From the NCBI GenBank assembly GCA_035354435.1, contig DAOQAY010000157.1, forward strand, positions 1-6,202: DNA of 6,202 nucleotides. Direction: 5' to 3'. Below, one piece after another: positions 1-6,102 of this stretch; the first letter of the stretch is position 1; the number at the start of each line of letters is the position of its first letter. The stretch is from JAKLDO01 sp035354435 (lineage in GTDB: Bacteria; UBP6; UBA1177). The notes below the pieces were generated by a model that did not search any database, was not told where the DNA came from, and saw nothing but the letters and a program-made list of their open reading frames with translations. The translations under genes and the position numbers were made by a program.

Positions 1-307
1 GCTTGAAACGAAAGCGATCAGGAATGTTTTCGGTACTCATGCCTATGAACTTTGTGTCAGTTCTACAAAATCAATGACCGGGCATCTTCTTGGTGCAGCC
101 GGAGCTGTCGAAGCGATTGCTTCGATATGTGCAATTATGCACGATATCGTTCCTCCGACAATGAATTATGAAACTCCGGACCCTGAATGTGATCTGGACT
201 ATGTTCCTAACAAGCCTAAAGCGAAAGTCGTTAACTATGCGCTTTCCAATTCACTCGGTTTCGGCGGACATAACTCAACAATAGTATTTAAGAAATATTT
301 CGCATAA
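1..307 (+). CDS. fabF: 3-oxoacyl-ACP synthase II, C-terminal part (5' end outside window)
   Basis: This is the last 101 residues of a beta-ketoacyl-ACP synthase, read from base 2 in the frame that ends at the TAA before base 308. The enzyme condenses malonyl-ACP with a growing acyl-ACP in cytosolic fatty acid synthesis. Visible are the KSMTGH motif (window residues 23-28), which holds the conserved Lys and the second His of the Cys-His-His triad (Lys335 and His340 in E. coli numbering). It is followed by the LLGAAGAVEA helix and, near the end, NSLGFGGHN, the glycine-rich active-site loop. The active-site Cys and first His lie upstream of the window. The ATG at 74 falls inside the KSMTGH motif and is not a start. 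FabF is preferred over FabB from the motif wording and the C-terminal loop; FabB or a secondary-metabolism ketosynthase is much less likely. Confidence 0.95.
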   Translation, partial: LETKAIRNVFGTHAYELCVSSTKSMTGHLLGAAGAVEAIASICAIMHDIVPPTMNYETPDPECDLDYVPNKPKAKVVNYALSNSLGFGGHNSTIVFKKYFA

Positions 308-318
308 AAAATCATTAA

Positions 319-347
319 TTGTAAAAACAGGTATACTTATTTAAAAA
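319..347 (+). promoter_or_regulatory. possible weak promoter for the small-protein/nucleotidyltransferase pair
   Basis: A TTGTAA box (319-324, 4 of 6 matches to the -35 consensus) is separated by 17 nt from TAAAAA (342-347, 4 of 6 to -10). It lies in the 58-nt gap before the ATG at 366, so a start point near 354 would leave a very short leader. In a gap this AT-rich such matches arise by chance, and the site overlaps a hairpin that could instead be a terminator. Confidence 0.2.
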
Positions 348-362
348 ATTGAGTATGCTTTT
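329..362 (+). terminator. weak hairpin after fabF, possible intrinsic terminator
   Basis: The arms 329-338 and 351-360 can pair over about 10 positions (AGGTATACTT with GAGTATGCTT, three of them G-U), around a 12-nt A/T loop. The right arm runs into four T (359-362). The position 22 nt after the fabF stop fits a terminator that separates fabF from the next pair. The stem has few G-C pairs and the T tract is short, so read-through is likely. Confidence 0.35.
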
Positions 363-365
363 GTA

Positions 366-548
366 ATGATTGAAAAAATCGTACACAAATCATCTCTTGA
401 GAGTTATAACGAAATTGAGATGAACTTGAAGTTCTGGCTTTCTAAAACTCCGGAAGAGCGGGTTGACGCAATGGAAATATTCAGGAGACAATATGTTGCA
501 AGTTCAGAAAGAATTCAACCAGTTTTTAGAATTATTAAAAAGAAATGA
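366..548 (+). CDS. small conserved-type protein paired with the nucleotidyltransferase
   Basis: A 60-residue soluble, charged, probably helical protein. Its core, FWLSKTPEERVDAMEIFRRQ (residues 23-42), followed by a segment around RIQPVFRIIKKK, resembles a family of tiny proteins I know as frequent upstream partners of AbiEii/MNT-like nucleotidyltransferases. In that family the pattern is roughly W-x(3)-TPEER-x(2)-A-[VM]-E-x-[LF]-RRQ, then a basic tail. Here the partner gene overlaps its last 56 nt in another frame, which suggests translational coupling. No strong Shine-Dalgarno precedes the ATG at 366, so translation is probably weak. No biochemical function is established that I can name; a role as one half of a toxin-antitoxin-like module is an inference from the pairing. 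Codon use resembles that of its neighbours. Confidence 0.75.
   Translation: MIEKIVHKSSLESYNEIEMNLKFWLSKTPEERVDAMEIFRRQYVASSERIQPVFRIIKKK
483..488 (+). promoter_or_regulatory. ribosome binding site that decides the nucleotidyltransferase start
   Basis: AGGAGA lies 4 nt before the ATG at 493, inside the coding sequence of the small upstream gene. It favours the ATG at 493 over the in-frame TTG at 463, which lacks such a site and would add ten residues not expected in the family. Confidence 0.7.
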
Positions 549-936
549 AGTTGAATTTCTAATCGTCGGTTCCTATGCAAGAGCTTATCACGGTTCGCCA
601 AGTTTTACAGGTAACATTGATATCTTTGTAAAACCGTCAACTGAGAATGCTGAAAAAATTGTCGAATCTTTAAACAGTTTCGGGTTCGGTAAAAAAGGGA
701 TCCATGAGGCAGATCTTTCTGATGAAGGTTCAATTGTTCAGCTTGGAGTCCCACCTATCCGAATTGATATAATGACTTCAATCACAGGTGTTTCATGGGA
801 TGAAGCATATAACGGAGCTGTTGACGGGATGTACGGCGATATTTCTGTAAAATTTCTTGGGAAAAAGCAGTATATCACAAATAAAAAAGCAGTAGGAAGA
901 ATGAAAGATCTTGCCGATATTGAAGAAATTCTTTAA
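493..936 (+). CDS. AbiEii/MNT-like nucleotidyltransferase-fold protein, variant active site
   Basis: A 147-residue protein of the polymerase-beta-like nucleotidyltransferase superfamily, close in outline to the small AbiEii/MNT-type proteins. Residues 21-34 give the helix-start motif (EFLIVGSYARAYHG). Residues 38-46 (FTGNIDIFV) hold the usual DxD position, and IRIDIMTSI at 89-97 supplies the third acidic residue (D92). The C-terminal stretch NKKAVGRMKDLADIEEI is typical of the family, which often reads NK-x-A-[TV]-GR-x-KDLADVE. In family members I know, the first position of DxD is Asp; here it is Asn41 (codon AAC), with D43 and D92 retained. This may lower or abolish nucleotidyl transfer, or shift metal use. 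The gene overlaps the preceding small gene by 56 nt and ends 34 nt before a convergent gene. Substrate is unknown; related proteins modify tRNA or partner proteins in toxin-antitoxin systems, but that is family knowledge only. Confidence 0.85.
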   Translation: MLQVQKEFNQFLELLKRNEVEFLIVGSYARAYHGSPSFTGNIDIFVKPSTENAEKIVESLNSFGFGKKGIHEADLSDEGSIVQLGVPPIRIDIMTSITGVSWDEAYNGAVDGMYGDISVKFLGKKQYITNKKAVGRMKDLADIEEIL

Positions 937-970
937 ATCACGCTATATGCTTTGTCATTGGATTTTTATT

Positions 971-1675
971 TTATTTCTCTTTTTTCCCTTTTTTCTTGGG
1001 GATTTTTTTTTCAGATTCAGGTGCAGACGAATTGAAAAGCTGATCAGACATTTCTCTTCTTTTTGAAATTTCATCGTATATCTGCCAGATAACTTGAGGT
1101 ATCGCTTTTGTGTTAATTTCATTGATCGCAAAGATCGGAATAGAACCGCCAAGATCAAGAGATGCTTCACAAATTACCTGAAGCTCATCTATGGTTGAAG
1201 TTTCTGTGAATGTGCAGCTTCCGTTAGTGAGATCCATAGGCACAATGTTCTTTTTTTTCCCGAAAGGAGAGTCCGGAATGTTTTTCCAGTAAAAACTGAA
1301 TGAATTAAATGAGTTGTATGTGGTGCAGAGTCGAATAAAGGTTTCCCTTTTTTCAATTACAGGAGGATTCATAAGAAGATATACATTGTTGCAGTCCACA
1401 CCTTTTTTCACGATTTCAGACTGAATAACATAAGGTCCGAAAGTCTGAGGATAATTACCGATATCAAGAATTATATCATAAGCCTCTTTTATCGTTCCTG
1501 ATATCAATGCAACCACTTGAACTTCATCAATATCAGAATCAGTCTTTTCTCTGACATAAACTTGAAATCTCTCGTGATCTTTTTTTAATTTCCAGCCATT
1601 ATTTGCACCGGGCAGATCTGAACTGTAAAGGGTTGTCAGAAGAAAAAAAGCAACTAAAAAAACTGTATTTTTCAA
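971..1675 (-). CDS. exported START-domain-like (lipid-binding fold) protein
   Basis: A 234-residue protein with a Sec-type signal: MK, a hydrophobic stretch at about 5-17, then small and polar residues near 18-20. No lipobox Cys is seen. Residues about 27-205 follow the START (StAR-related lipid transfer) pattern: a Trp start (NGWKLKKDHERFQVYVRE), a beta strand with EVQVVALI, a helix (AYDIILDIGNYPQTFGPY) where START proteins have their 'vl-D-y-W' segment, and a long C-terminal helix (IWQIYDEISKRREM). Such domains bind hydrophobic ligands in a cavity; ligand and role here are unknown. The last 15 residues are almost all Lys and Glu. The start codon is TTG, overlapping the uvrA stop (TTGA), with GGAG at 1687-1690 on the minus strand 11 nt ahead; this start places the signal peptide at the N-terminus. 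It should be co-transcribed with uvrA, though no functional link to repair is evident. The coding strand holds A9 (1003-1011) and A8 runs, possible slippage sites. Confidence 0.8.
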   Translation of the reverse strand: MKNTVFLVAFFLLTTLYSSDLPGANNGWKLKKDHERFQVYVREKTDSDIDEVQVVALISGTIKEAYDIILDIGNYPQTFGPYVIQSEIVKKGVDCNNVYLLMNPPVIEKRETFIRLCTTYNSFNSFSFYWKNIPDSPFGKKKNIVPMDLTNGSCTFTETSTIDELQVICEASLDLGGSIPIFAINEINTKAIPQVIWQIYDEISKRREMSDQLFNSSAPESEKKIPKKKGKKEK

Positions 1676-4458
1676 GCCCTGATAAACTCCGCCAAATGTT
1701 TTCCGGTAAGTGAGTTTCTGGATTTCACTATCTGCTCGGGGGTTCCTGATACAACGATATGACCTCCTTCATCACCGCCATGGGGTCCGATGTCAATTAT
1801 GTTGTCAGAAGATTTAATTATGTCAAGATTATGTTCAATTACTATGACAGTTGACCCTTTATCGACAAGTCTGTTCAGGATCTTTATCAGTTTTTTAATA
1901 TCATCGAAGTGCAGTCCTGTAGTGGGTTCATCAAGAATATAGACCGATCCGTCAGACCTTTTTTTAGCAAGTTCCTTTGATAGTTTTATTCTTTGAGCTT
2001 CTCCGCCTGAAAGTGTGTGCGCAGGCTGACCGAGCTTGATGTATCCAAGACCGATGCTGTTAAGAAGGTCGAGCTTTCTTTTTATTGAAGGGAATGGTGA
2101 GAAAAGTTCAGCCGCTTTTACGACTTCCATATTGAGAACATCGTAAATGCTGTAACCTTTGAATTTTATTTCGAGAGTGTCATCATTGAATCTTTTTCCG
2201 CCGCAATCGGGACATTTGACAAAAGTGTCAGGCATAAAGTTCATTTCTATCTTAATTATTCCGGCTCCCTGACATGTTTCGCACCGTCCGCCTTTTACAT
2301 TGAAAGAAAATCTTCCGGCGGAATATCCTCTTGCCTTTGATTCAGGCATCGCTGTAAAAAGATCTCTTATCGGACCGAATGCTCCGGTATATGTAGCAGG
2401 ATTCGATCTTGGTGTGCGTCCGATAGGTGACTGGTCTATTTCGATAAGTTCCTCTATTTTTCCTTTGATAGTGATCTTTTTATAGTTGCCGGGCTGTTTT
2501 CTGAGAGCCGGGATAAGCGTTTCCATGATTAGTGAGCTTTTACCGCTTCCTGAAACTCCTGTTACCGAACAGAATACTCCAAGCGGAATTTCGGCAGTCA
2601 CATTTTTTAAATTGTTGGTTTTTGCTCCTTCAAGAGTTATCCAGCCGGTCGGTGTTCTCCTTTTTTCAGGAACTGGAATGCTTTTTTTACCGCTCAGATA
2701 CTGGCCGGTAATAGAATCTTTTGCATTTACTACATCTTTTGAAGCGCCGGCAAAAAGAAGATGTCCACCTTTTTCACCGGCTCCGGGACCGAGATCTATA
2801 AGAAAATCGGCGGCTTCTATCATGTCACGGTCATGTTCAACAACAATCACATTATTTCCAAGATCACGCAGATTCTTTAATATTGTTATCAATTTATCTG
2901 TATCGTCAGGATGGAGTCCGATGCTCGGTTCGTCGAGAACATAAGTAACTCCGGTGAGGGCTGAGCCGATCTGGGTTGCAAGATGTATTCTCTGTGCCTC
3001 TCCGCCAGAAAGTGTGCCGGTTTTTCTATTTAAAGTGAGATATCCTAAACCGACTTTGAAAAGGAAAGAAAGTCTCAGCGAGATCTCCCTGACCAGTTTA
3101 TCTGCAATTTCCCACTGATACGGAGAAAAGTTGAAAAATTCACGATCGGCAAAGTTTTTATAGAGTTTTTTCAACGGAATTTCACCGATTTCATAAATAT
3201 TAAGCCCGCCGATTTTCACAGCGAGCGCTTTTTTTGTAAGTCTTGTGCCGTTGCAGGCAGGGCATACTCCTTCAGCAAGAAGTTCACCGAGTTCAACCCG
3301 TATCATTTCCGATTCGGTCTCCCTGTATCTTCTTTCCAGCATTGGAATTATTCCTTCGAACGCCTTTTTGAACTTATGTCGCATATTGGTCGTCCTTACG
3401 CTGAAATTTATCTCATCTTTTGAACCGTAAATGATCGCGTCCTGCACTTTTTTTGAAAGCTGATTGAAAGGAAGTTTGGGATCTTCGCCGTAATGTTCGA
3501 TCGTCTGAGAGACCATTACTCTTGTGAAAGCCTGAATTGAAGGCATTGCACGGTAAAACGGTTTTTCAGGAGCCACGAGGATTTTATTGATGTCCATGTG
3601 CATCTTGAAACCGAGTCCGTTGCAGTCTGGACATGCGCCACCCGGATTATTGAATGAAAAAGAGCGGGGTTCGATCTCATCATAGTAAATATCGCAATAC
3701 GGACATGCAAAATGTTCGCTGAACAGTTTTTCAGTTCCGTCAGTATCTTTTATTATCACCTTGCCTTCACTTTTCTGAAGGGCAGTTTCAATTGAAGATC
3801 TGACCCTGTTCACATCAATATCGGGTTTGATGACAAGTCTGTCCACGACAAGGCTTATTATATGCTTTTTGTTTTTGTCCATTTTGGGGAGTTCTTCATC
3901 AAGCCTGTGTTCTGTTCCATCAATCATTATGCGCAGATAGCCTTCTTTGTGAAGATCTTCAAGCATTTTTTCATATGTTCCTTTTCTTCCGGAAATGAGA
4001 GGGGATAGTATCATTATTTTCTTGTCAGCCATATTAAGCACCGACTCGATTATGTGACTTGCCGGTGTCTTGATGATAACTCTGCCGCATTCGTGACAGT
4101 GGACAGTTCCGGCACGGGCGAAAAGAAGTCGCAGATAGTCATAAATTTCAGTAGTAGTTCCGACGATCGAGCGGGGTGAAGCGTTCAGACCTCTCTGCTG
4201 GATCGCAATGCTTGGCGACAGACCTTCAATATGATCGGCATCGGGTTTTTCGGACAGCTCAAGGAACTGTCTTGCATAACTTGACAGACTTTCGACATAT
4301 CGTCTCTGACCCTCGGCATAGATAGTATCAAAAGCAAGCGAAGTCTTACCTGAACCGCTCACACCGGTCACAACAACCAGCTTTTCATGCGGAATGTCCA
4401 GATCAAAATTCTTTAAATTATGATGTCTGCAACCTTTTATTGAAATGCACCGTAACAT
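1672..4458 (-). CDS. uvrA: excinuclease ABC subunit A
   Basis: A complete 928-residue UvrA, close to the usual length of about 940. It is the DNA-damage sensor of nucleotide excision repair: as a dimer it loads UvrB at lesions. It has two ABC ATPase halves. Walker A is GVSGSGKTS at 32-40 and GVSGSGKSS at 634-642. The signature is LSGGEAQR at 483-490 and again at 816-823. Walker B is TYVLDEP at 505-511 and VYILDEP at 839-845. Cys pairs for zinc are C252/C255 with C276/C279, and C726/C729 with C749/C752; further CxxC pairs sit at 121/124 and 399/402. The segment between roughly 120 and 245 corresponds to the UvrB-binding region and that from about 285 to 395 to the insertion domain. All key residues are present, so it should be active. 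GGAGG stands 4 nt before the ATG at 4458. The stop overlaps the next gene's TTG start. No recognisable LexA box was seen. Confidence 0.98.
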   Translation of the reverse strand: MLRCISIKGCRHHNLKNFDLDIPHEKLVVVTGVSGSGKTSLAFDTIYAEGQRRYVESLSSYARQFLELSEKPDADHIEGLSPSIAIQQRGLNASPRSIVGTTTEIYDYLRLLFARAGTVHCHECGRVIIKTPASHIIESVLNMADKKIMILSPLISGRKGTYEKMLEDLHKEGYLRIMIDGTEHRLDEELPKMDKNKKHIISLVVDRLVIKPDIDVNRVRSSIETALQKSEGKVIIKDTDGTEKLFSEHFACPYCDIYYDEIEPRSFSFNNPGGACPDCNGLGFKMHMDINKILVAPEKPFYRAMPSIQAFTRVMVSQTIEHYGEDPKLPFNQLSKKVQDAIIYGSKDEINFSVRTTNMRHKFKKAFEGIIPMLERRYRETESEMIRVELGELLAEGVCPACNGTRLTKKALAVKIGGLNIYEIGEIPLKKLYKNFADREFFNFSPYQWEIADKLVREISLRLSFLFKVGLGYLTLNRKTGTLSGGEAQRIHLATQIGSALTGVTYVLDEPSIGLHPDDTDKLITILKNLRDLGNNVIVVEHDRDMIEAADFLIDLGPGAGEKGGHLLFAGASKDVVNAKDSITGQYLSGKKSIPVPEKRRTPTGWITLEGAKTNNLKNVTAEIPLGVFCSVTGVSGSGKSSLIMETLIPALRKQPGNYKKITIKGKIEELIEIDQSPIGRTPRSNPATYTGAFGPIRDLFTAMPESKARGYSAGRFSFNVKGGRCETCQGAGIIKIEMNFMPDTFVKCPDCGGKRFNDDTLEIKFKGYSIYDVLNMEVVKAAELFSPFPSIKRKLDLLNSIGLGYIKLGQPAHTLSGGEAQRIKLSKELAKKRSDGSVYILDEPTTGLHFDDIKKLIKILNRLVDKGSTVIVIEHNLDIIKSSDNIIDIGPHGGDEGGHIVVSGTPEQIVKSRNSLTGKHLAEFIRA

Positions 4459-4462
4459 ATTG

Positions 4463-4467
4463 CCTCC
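4463..4467 (-). promoter_or_regulatory. uvrA ribosome binding site
   Basis: On the minus strand GGAGG precedes the ATG at 4458 by 4 nt. It is a near-perfect anti-16S match and confirms the uvrA start, which also begins the protein with the normal MLRCISIKG-type opening. Confidence 0.8.
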
Positions 4468-4490
4468 GGAAAGAAAATCAGTACCGTGCT

Positions 4491-4518
4491 ATCTTATTTT
4501 TTGTTTTAATTGTGTCAA
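4491..4518 (-). promoter_or_regulatory. sigma-70-type promoter of the uvrA-START operon
   Basis: On the minus strand a perfect TTGACA (4518-4513) is followed after 16 nt by TAAGAT (4496-4491, 4 of 6 to TATAAT). The spacer is rich in A. The expected start point near 4484 gives a leader of about 26 nt containing the GGAGG. No LexA-type dyad overlaps it, so nothing in the sequence shows SOS control. The sites lie between the uvrA start and the transglycosylase remnant, and read away from the latter. Confidence 0.65.
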
Positions 4519-4526
4519 CAGGAAAG

Positions 4527-4808
4527 GTGACTCACGATTATGAGAAACTGAATCAGCCAGAGCTTGCAACTGAATGTTCAACCAAGTTCCTTGCTGCTCT
4601 TCTGACCTATAATAAGGGAGATCTCATAAAAACACTTTCCGGGTATAACGGCGGAACCCATTCCACAGAAACCAAAGCGACAACGACCGAAGGACTCCTT
4701 GCCGGTCGTATCTACAATAATCCTGAAACCAAAGCCTATGTCGTGAGCGTGTTGAGATGGTTTGAGTTTTTCAAGAATATGAAAAACTCAGTGACGGGTG
4801 AGGAATAA
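4527..4808 (+). pseudogene. 3' remnant of a lytic transglycosylase (SLT-type) gene
   Basis: About 93 residues open to the TAA at 4806 look like the C-terminal half of a Slt/MltC-type murein lytic transglycosylase domain. LNQPELATECSTKFLAALL matches the 'DP-x-x-NI-x-x-G-x-x-yL-x-x-LL' helix that follows the catalytic region. TLSGYNGG (residues coded near 4629-4652) matches the 'alaaYNaG' motif, and NNPETKAYVVSV matches 'ETr-YV-x-kV'. The catalytic Glu-Ser and the GLMQ motif, which should lie just upstream, are missing. The reading frame continues back to 4440 but only across the uvrA promoter and 5' end, in an unrelated sequence. No start codon with a ribosome site is seen: a GTG at 4527 directly abuts GGAAAG and one at 4512 has none. 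Such enzymes cleave peptidoglycan in the periplasm; this fragment cannot. A very short expressed fragment cannot be ruled out. Confidence 0.7.
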
Positions 4809-4936
4809 AAAGCAGGGGAATCATAACAATTAATACAATTTGCTATTTTATTTCTCGTTGAGCGGTCATTGAATTAAAATCGGGTAAGCGTTATTTTCAA
4901 CACCCTTTCGTTTAAAAAAAGGCATCAATAAACAAA

Positions 4937-4974
4937 TTTTATAAAACCCTAGAATTTAAATGGTTTTTATAAAA
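4937..4974. repeat. AT-rich inverted repeat, possible operator
   Basis: The left arm TTTTATAAAACC (4937-4948) and the right arm GGTTTTTATAAAA (4962-4974) are inverted copies differing by one A, separated by 13 nt. The right arm ends 5 nt before an extended -10 motif, so the dyad would cover roughly the -20 to -58 region. That position suits a repressor or activator site. It is not followed by a T tract, so it is a poor terminator. TTTTATAAAA is itself self-complementary, and in such AT-rich DNA part of the match may be chance. Confidence 0.5.
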
Positions 4975-4979
4975 TAGTG

Positions 4980-4988
4980 TGCTATTAT
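4980..4988 (+). promoter_or_regulatory. extended -10 promoter for the C39-like peptidase gene
   Basis: TGCTATTAT is an extended -10 element (TG-n-TATAAT with one mismatch). No good -35 box stands 17 nt upstream, as is common with extended -10 promoters; that place is taken by the inverted repeat. The expected start near 4995 would give a 97-nt leader to the ATG at 5092. Apart from this promoter, the dyad and the ribosome site, I see nothing in the 283 nt between 4809 and 5091. Confidence 0.4.
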
Positions 4989-5074
4989 TCATGGAAAATT
5001 AACGAATTTCATTGAATTTTTGAGATAAAAACACCAAGTTAAATTTGTGGCAAGAGAAACCTGAAAATTTTATT

Positions 5075-5083
5075 GGGGAGGGG
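5075..5083 (+). promoter_or_regulatory. strong ribosome binding site for the peptidase gene
   Basis: GGGGAGGGG contains GGAGG (5077-5081) 10 nt before the ATG at 5092. The G-rich block stands out in AT-rich surroundings and fixes the start. The TTG at 5088 is in another frame. Confidence 0.7.
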
Positions 5084-5091
5084 TTATTTGC

Positions 5092-6093
5092 ATGCACGAA
5101 AACATCTTTGATTTTATCAACGACATGTCGTCCTTTGAAAAACAAGACTCTTTTGAACAGAGTGACTTTTTAGAAACAGAGTCGTTGTTTTCTGAAAATA
5201 ATGAGTCGGCTTTGGGTGGATTTTTAGGATCGCCTTCTTGGAATTCCCACAGTGTTTTTTATAATCCAAACAATCCTGATCACAATGCTCTCGCAGATGC
5301 CGATGGTGATGGAATTCCTAATTTAGCTGATAATTATGATGGTCCAGGTAGAAACGGTCTTTTTGATGAACCACTTAAAATGCCATTTTTTGGTAATTCA
5401 TTGGGCTCTTCTTTTTCCGAAGATATTTCAGATAAATATGAAGAAATTGATTTTAAAGATGTTTTTTCGGAATTTTTGCCTGATTCTATATTGAGCTCTG
5501 ACGATGGTTCAACGGCTACAAATAGGGTTTTTGAAAACTTAACTGATTTTATTGATCCTAACGAACATTATCACACTCAGGAAGCACCAAATTCATGTGC
5601 TGTCGCCGTTCAAACTGATATTTTGAATGACTTCGGAATTAATGTTTCAGAAACTGAAATGAGAGATATGGGCGAGCAAATGGGAATTTATACTGATAAC
5701 GGAGGCACTCCTTTGTCTGATGTGGGAAAGTTGATTGAAGAACACGGCATAGAACTTGAATCCCAAAGAGACGGTTTTACTTTAGACGATTTAATGAATG
5801 CTAGCAATTCAGGTGAAAAAATAATAATAGGACTTGATGCAGCTGAAATTTGGAATTCTCCAGATATAGTCGACAGCCCTCTTGAAACTTATACTGGCGG
5901 TTTAATTGAAATTCCAACAGCGGGTCATGCAGTAGAATTTAAAGGAATTTTTGAAGATTTTGATGGTAACCTCTATGCTATTGTTGATGACCCTGGACAT
6001 CCTAATGGACACAATGTACATGTTCCCATTGATGATTTTTTGGATGCTTGGAGTGACTTTGACAATTTTGCTGTTATTACCAAAACAAAATAG
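5092..6093 (+). CDS. C39-like papain-fold cysteine peptidase with N-terminal acidic/calcium-repeat region
   Basis: A 333-residue, strongly acidic protein in three parts. Residues 1-50 are rich in Phe, Ser, Asp and Glu with no Sec or Tat signal. Residues 67-86 hold DADGDGIPNLADNYD, an Asp-rich loop like thrombospondin type 3 or EF-hand-like calcium sites. Residues about 158-333 form a C39-like peptidase domain: Gln163 and Cys169 in HYHTQEAPNSCA, His279 in AGHAVEF, and Asp299 or Asp300 in IVDDPG complete the usual Gln-Cys-His-Asp set. The following NGHNVHVPIDDFLDAW segment and the internal GGTPLSDVGKLIEEHGI stretch are typical of the bacterial stand-alone C39-like group. Unlike ABC-transporter C39 domains, there are no membrane segments, so it is not a bacteriocin exporter. 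All catalytic residues appear intact. Substrate unknown: cleavage of a partner protein or an effector role is inference. A lysine-rich gene follows after 9 nt, probably in the same operon, and the dyad/extended -10 lies upstream. Confidence 0.75.
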   Translation: MHENIFDFINDMSSFEKQDSFEQSDFLETESLFSENNESALGGFLGSPSWNSHSVFYNPNNPDHNALADADGDGIPNLADNYDGPGRNGLFDEPLKMPFFGNSLGSSFSEDISDKYEEIDFKDVFSEFLPDSILSSDDGSTATNRVFENLTDFIDPNEHYHTQEAPNSCAVAVQTDILNDFGINVSETEMRDMGEQMGIYTDNGGTPLSDVGKLIEEHGIELESQRDGFTLDDLMNASNSGEKIIIGLDAAEIWNSPDIVDSPLETYTGGLIEIPTAGHAVEFKGIFEDFDGNLYAIVDDPGHPNGHNVHVPIDDFLDAWSDFDNFAVITKTK

Positions 6094-6096
6094 GAG
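6092..6096 (+). promoter_or_regulatory. ribosome binding site for the lysine-rich gene
   Basis: AGGAG begins within the TAG stop of the peptidase gene and lies 6 nt before the ATG at 6103. The packing points to co-transcription and supports a real start there. Confidence 0.7.
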
Positions 6097-6102
6097 ATAG
6101 AA

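Noticed and set aside
463..492. TTG at 463 as start of the nucleotidyltransferase
   Set aside because: AGGAGA stands just before the ATG at 493, and the ten extra residues do not resemble the family N-terminus.
937..970. Possible bidirectional terminator between the convergent nucleotidyltransferase and START-like genes
   Set aside because: The gap is T-rich on the + strand but I find no convincing G-C stem before the T-rich part.
955..1170. 71-codon minus-strand frame overlapping the START-like gene
   Set aside because: It is an out-of-frame shadow of the Lys-rich 3' end; the START frame has the signal peptide and domain pattern.
2300..2944. Two back-to-back open frames on the + strand of 61 and 152 codons
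   Set aside because: They are antisense to the conserved core of uvrA, show no family features, and follow from its codon use.
3245..3710. Further short open frames on both strands inside uvrA
   Set aside because: They overlap well-conserved uvrA sequence in other frames and have low-complexity, family-less translations.
4440..4526. TTG at 4440 as the start of a 122-residue protein covering the transglycosylase remnant
   Set aside because: This part is antisense to the uvrA 5' end and promoter, has no ribosome site, and shows no similarity to transglycosylases.
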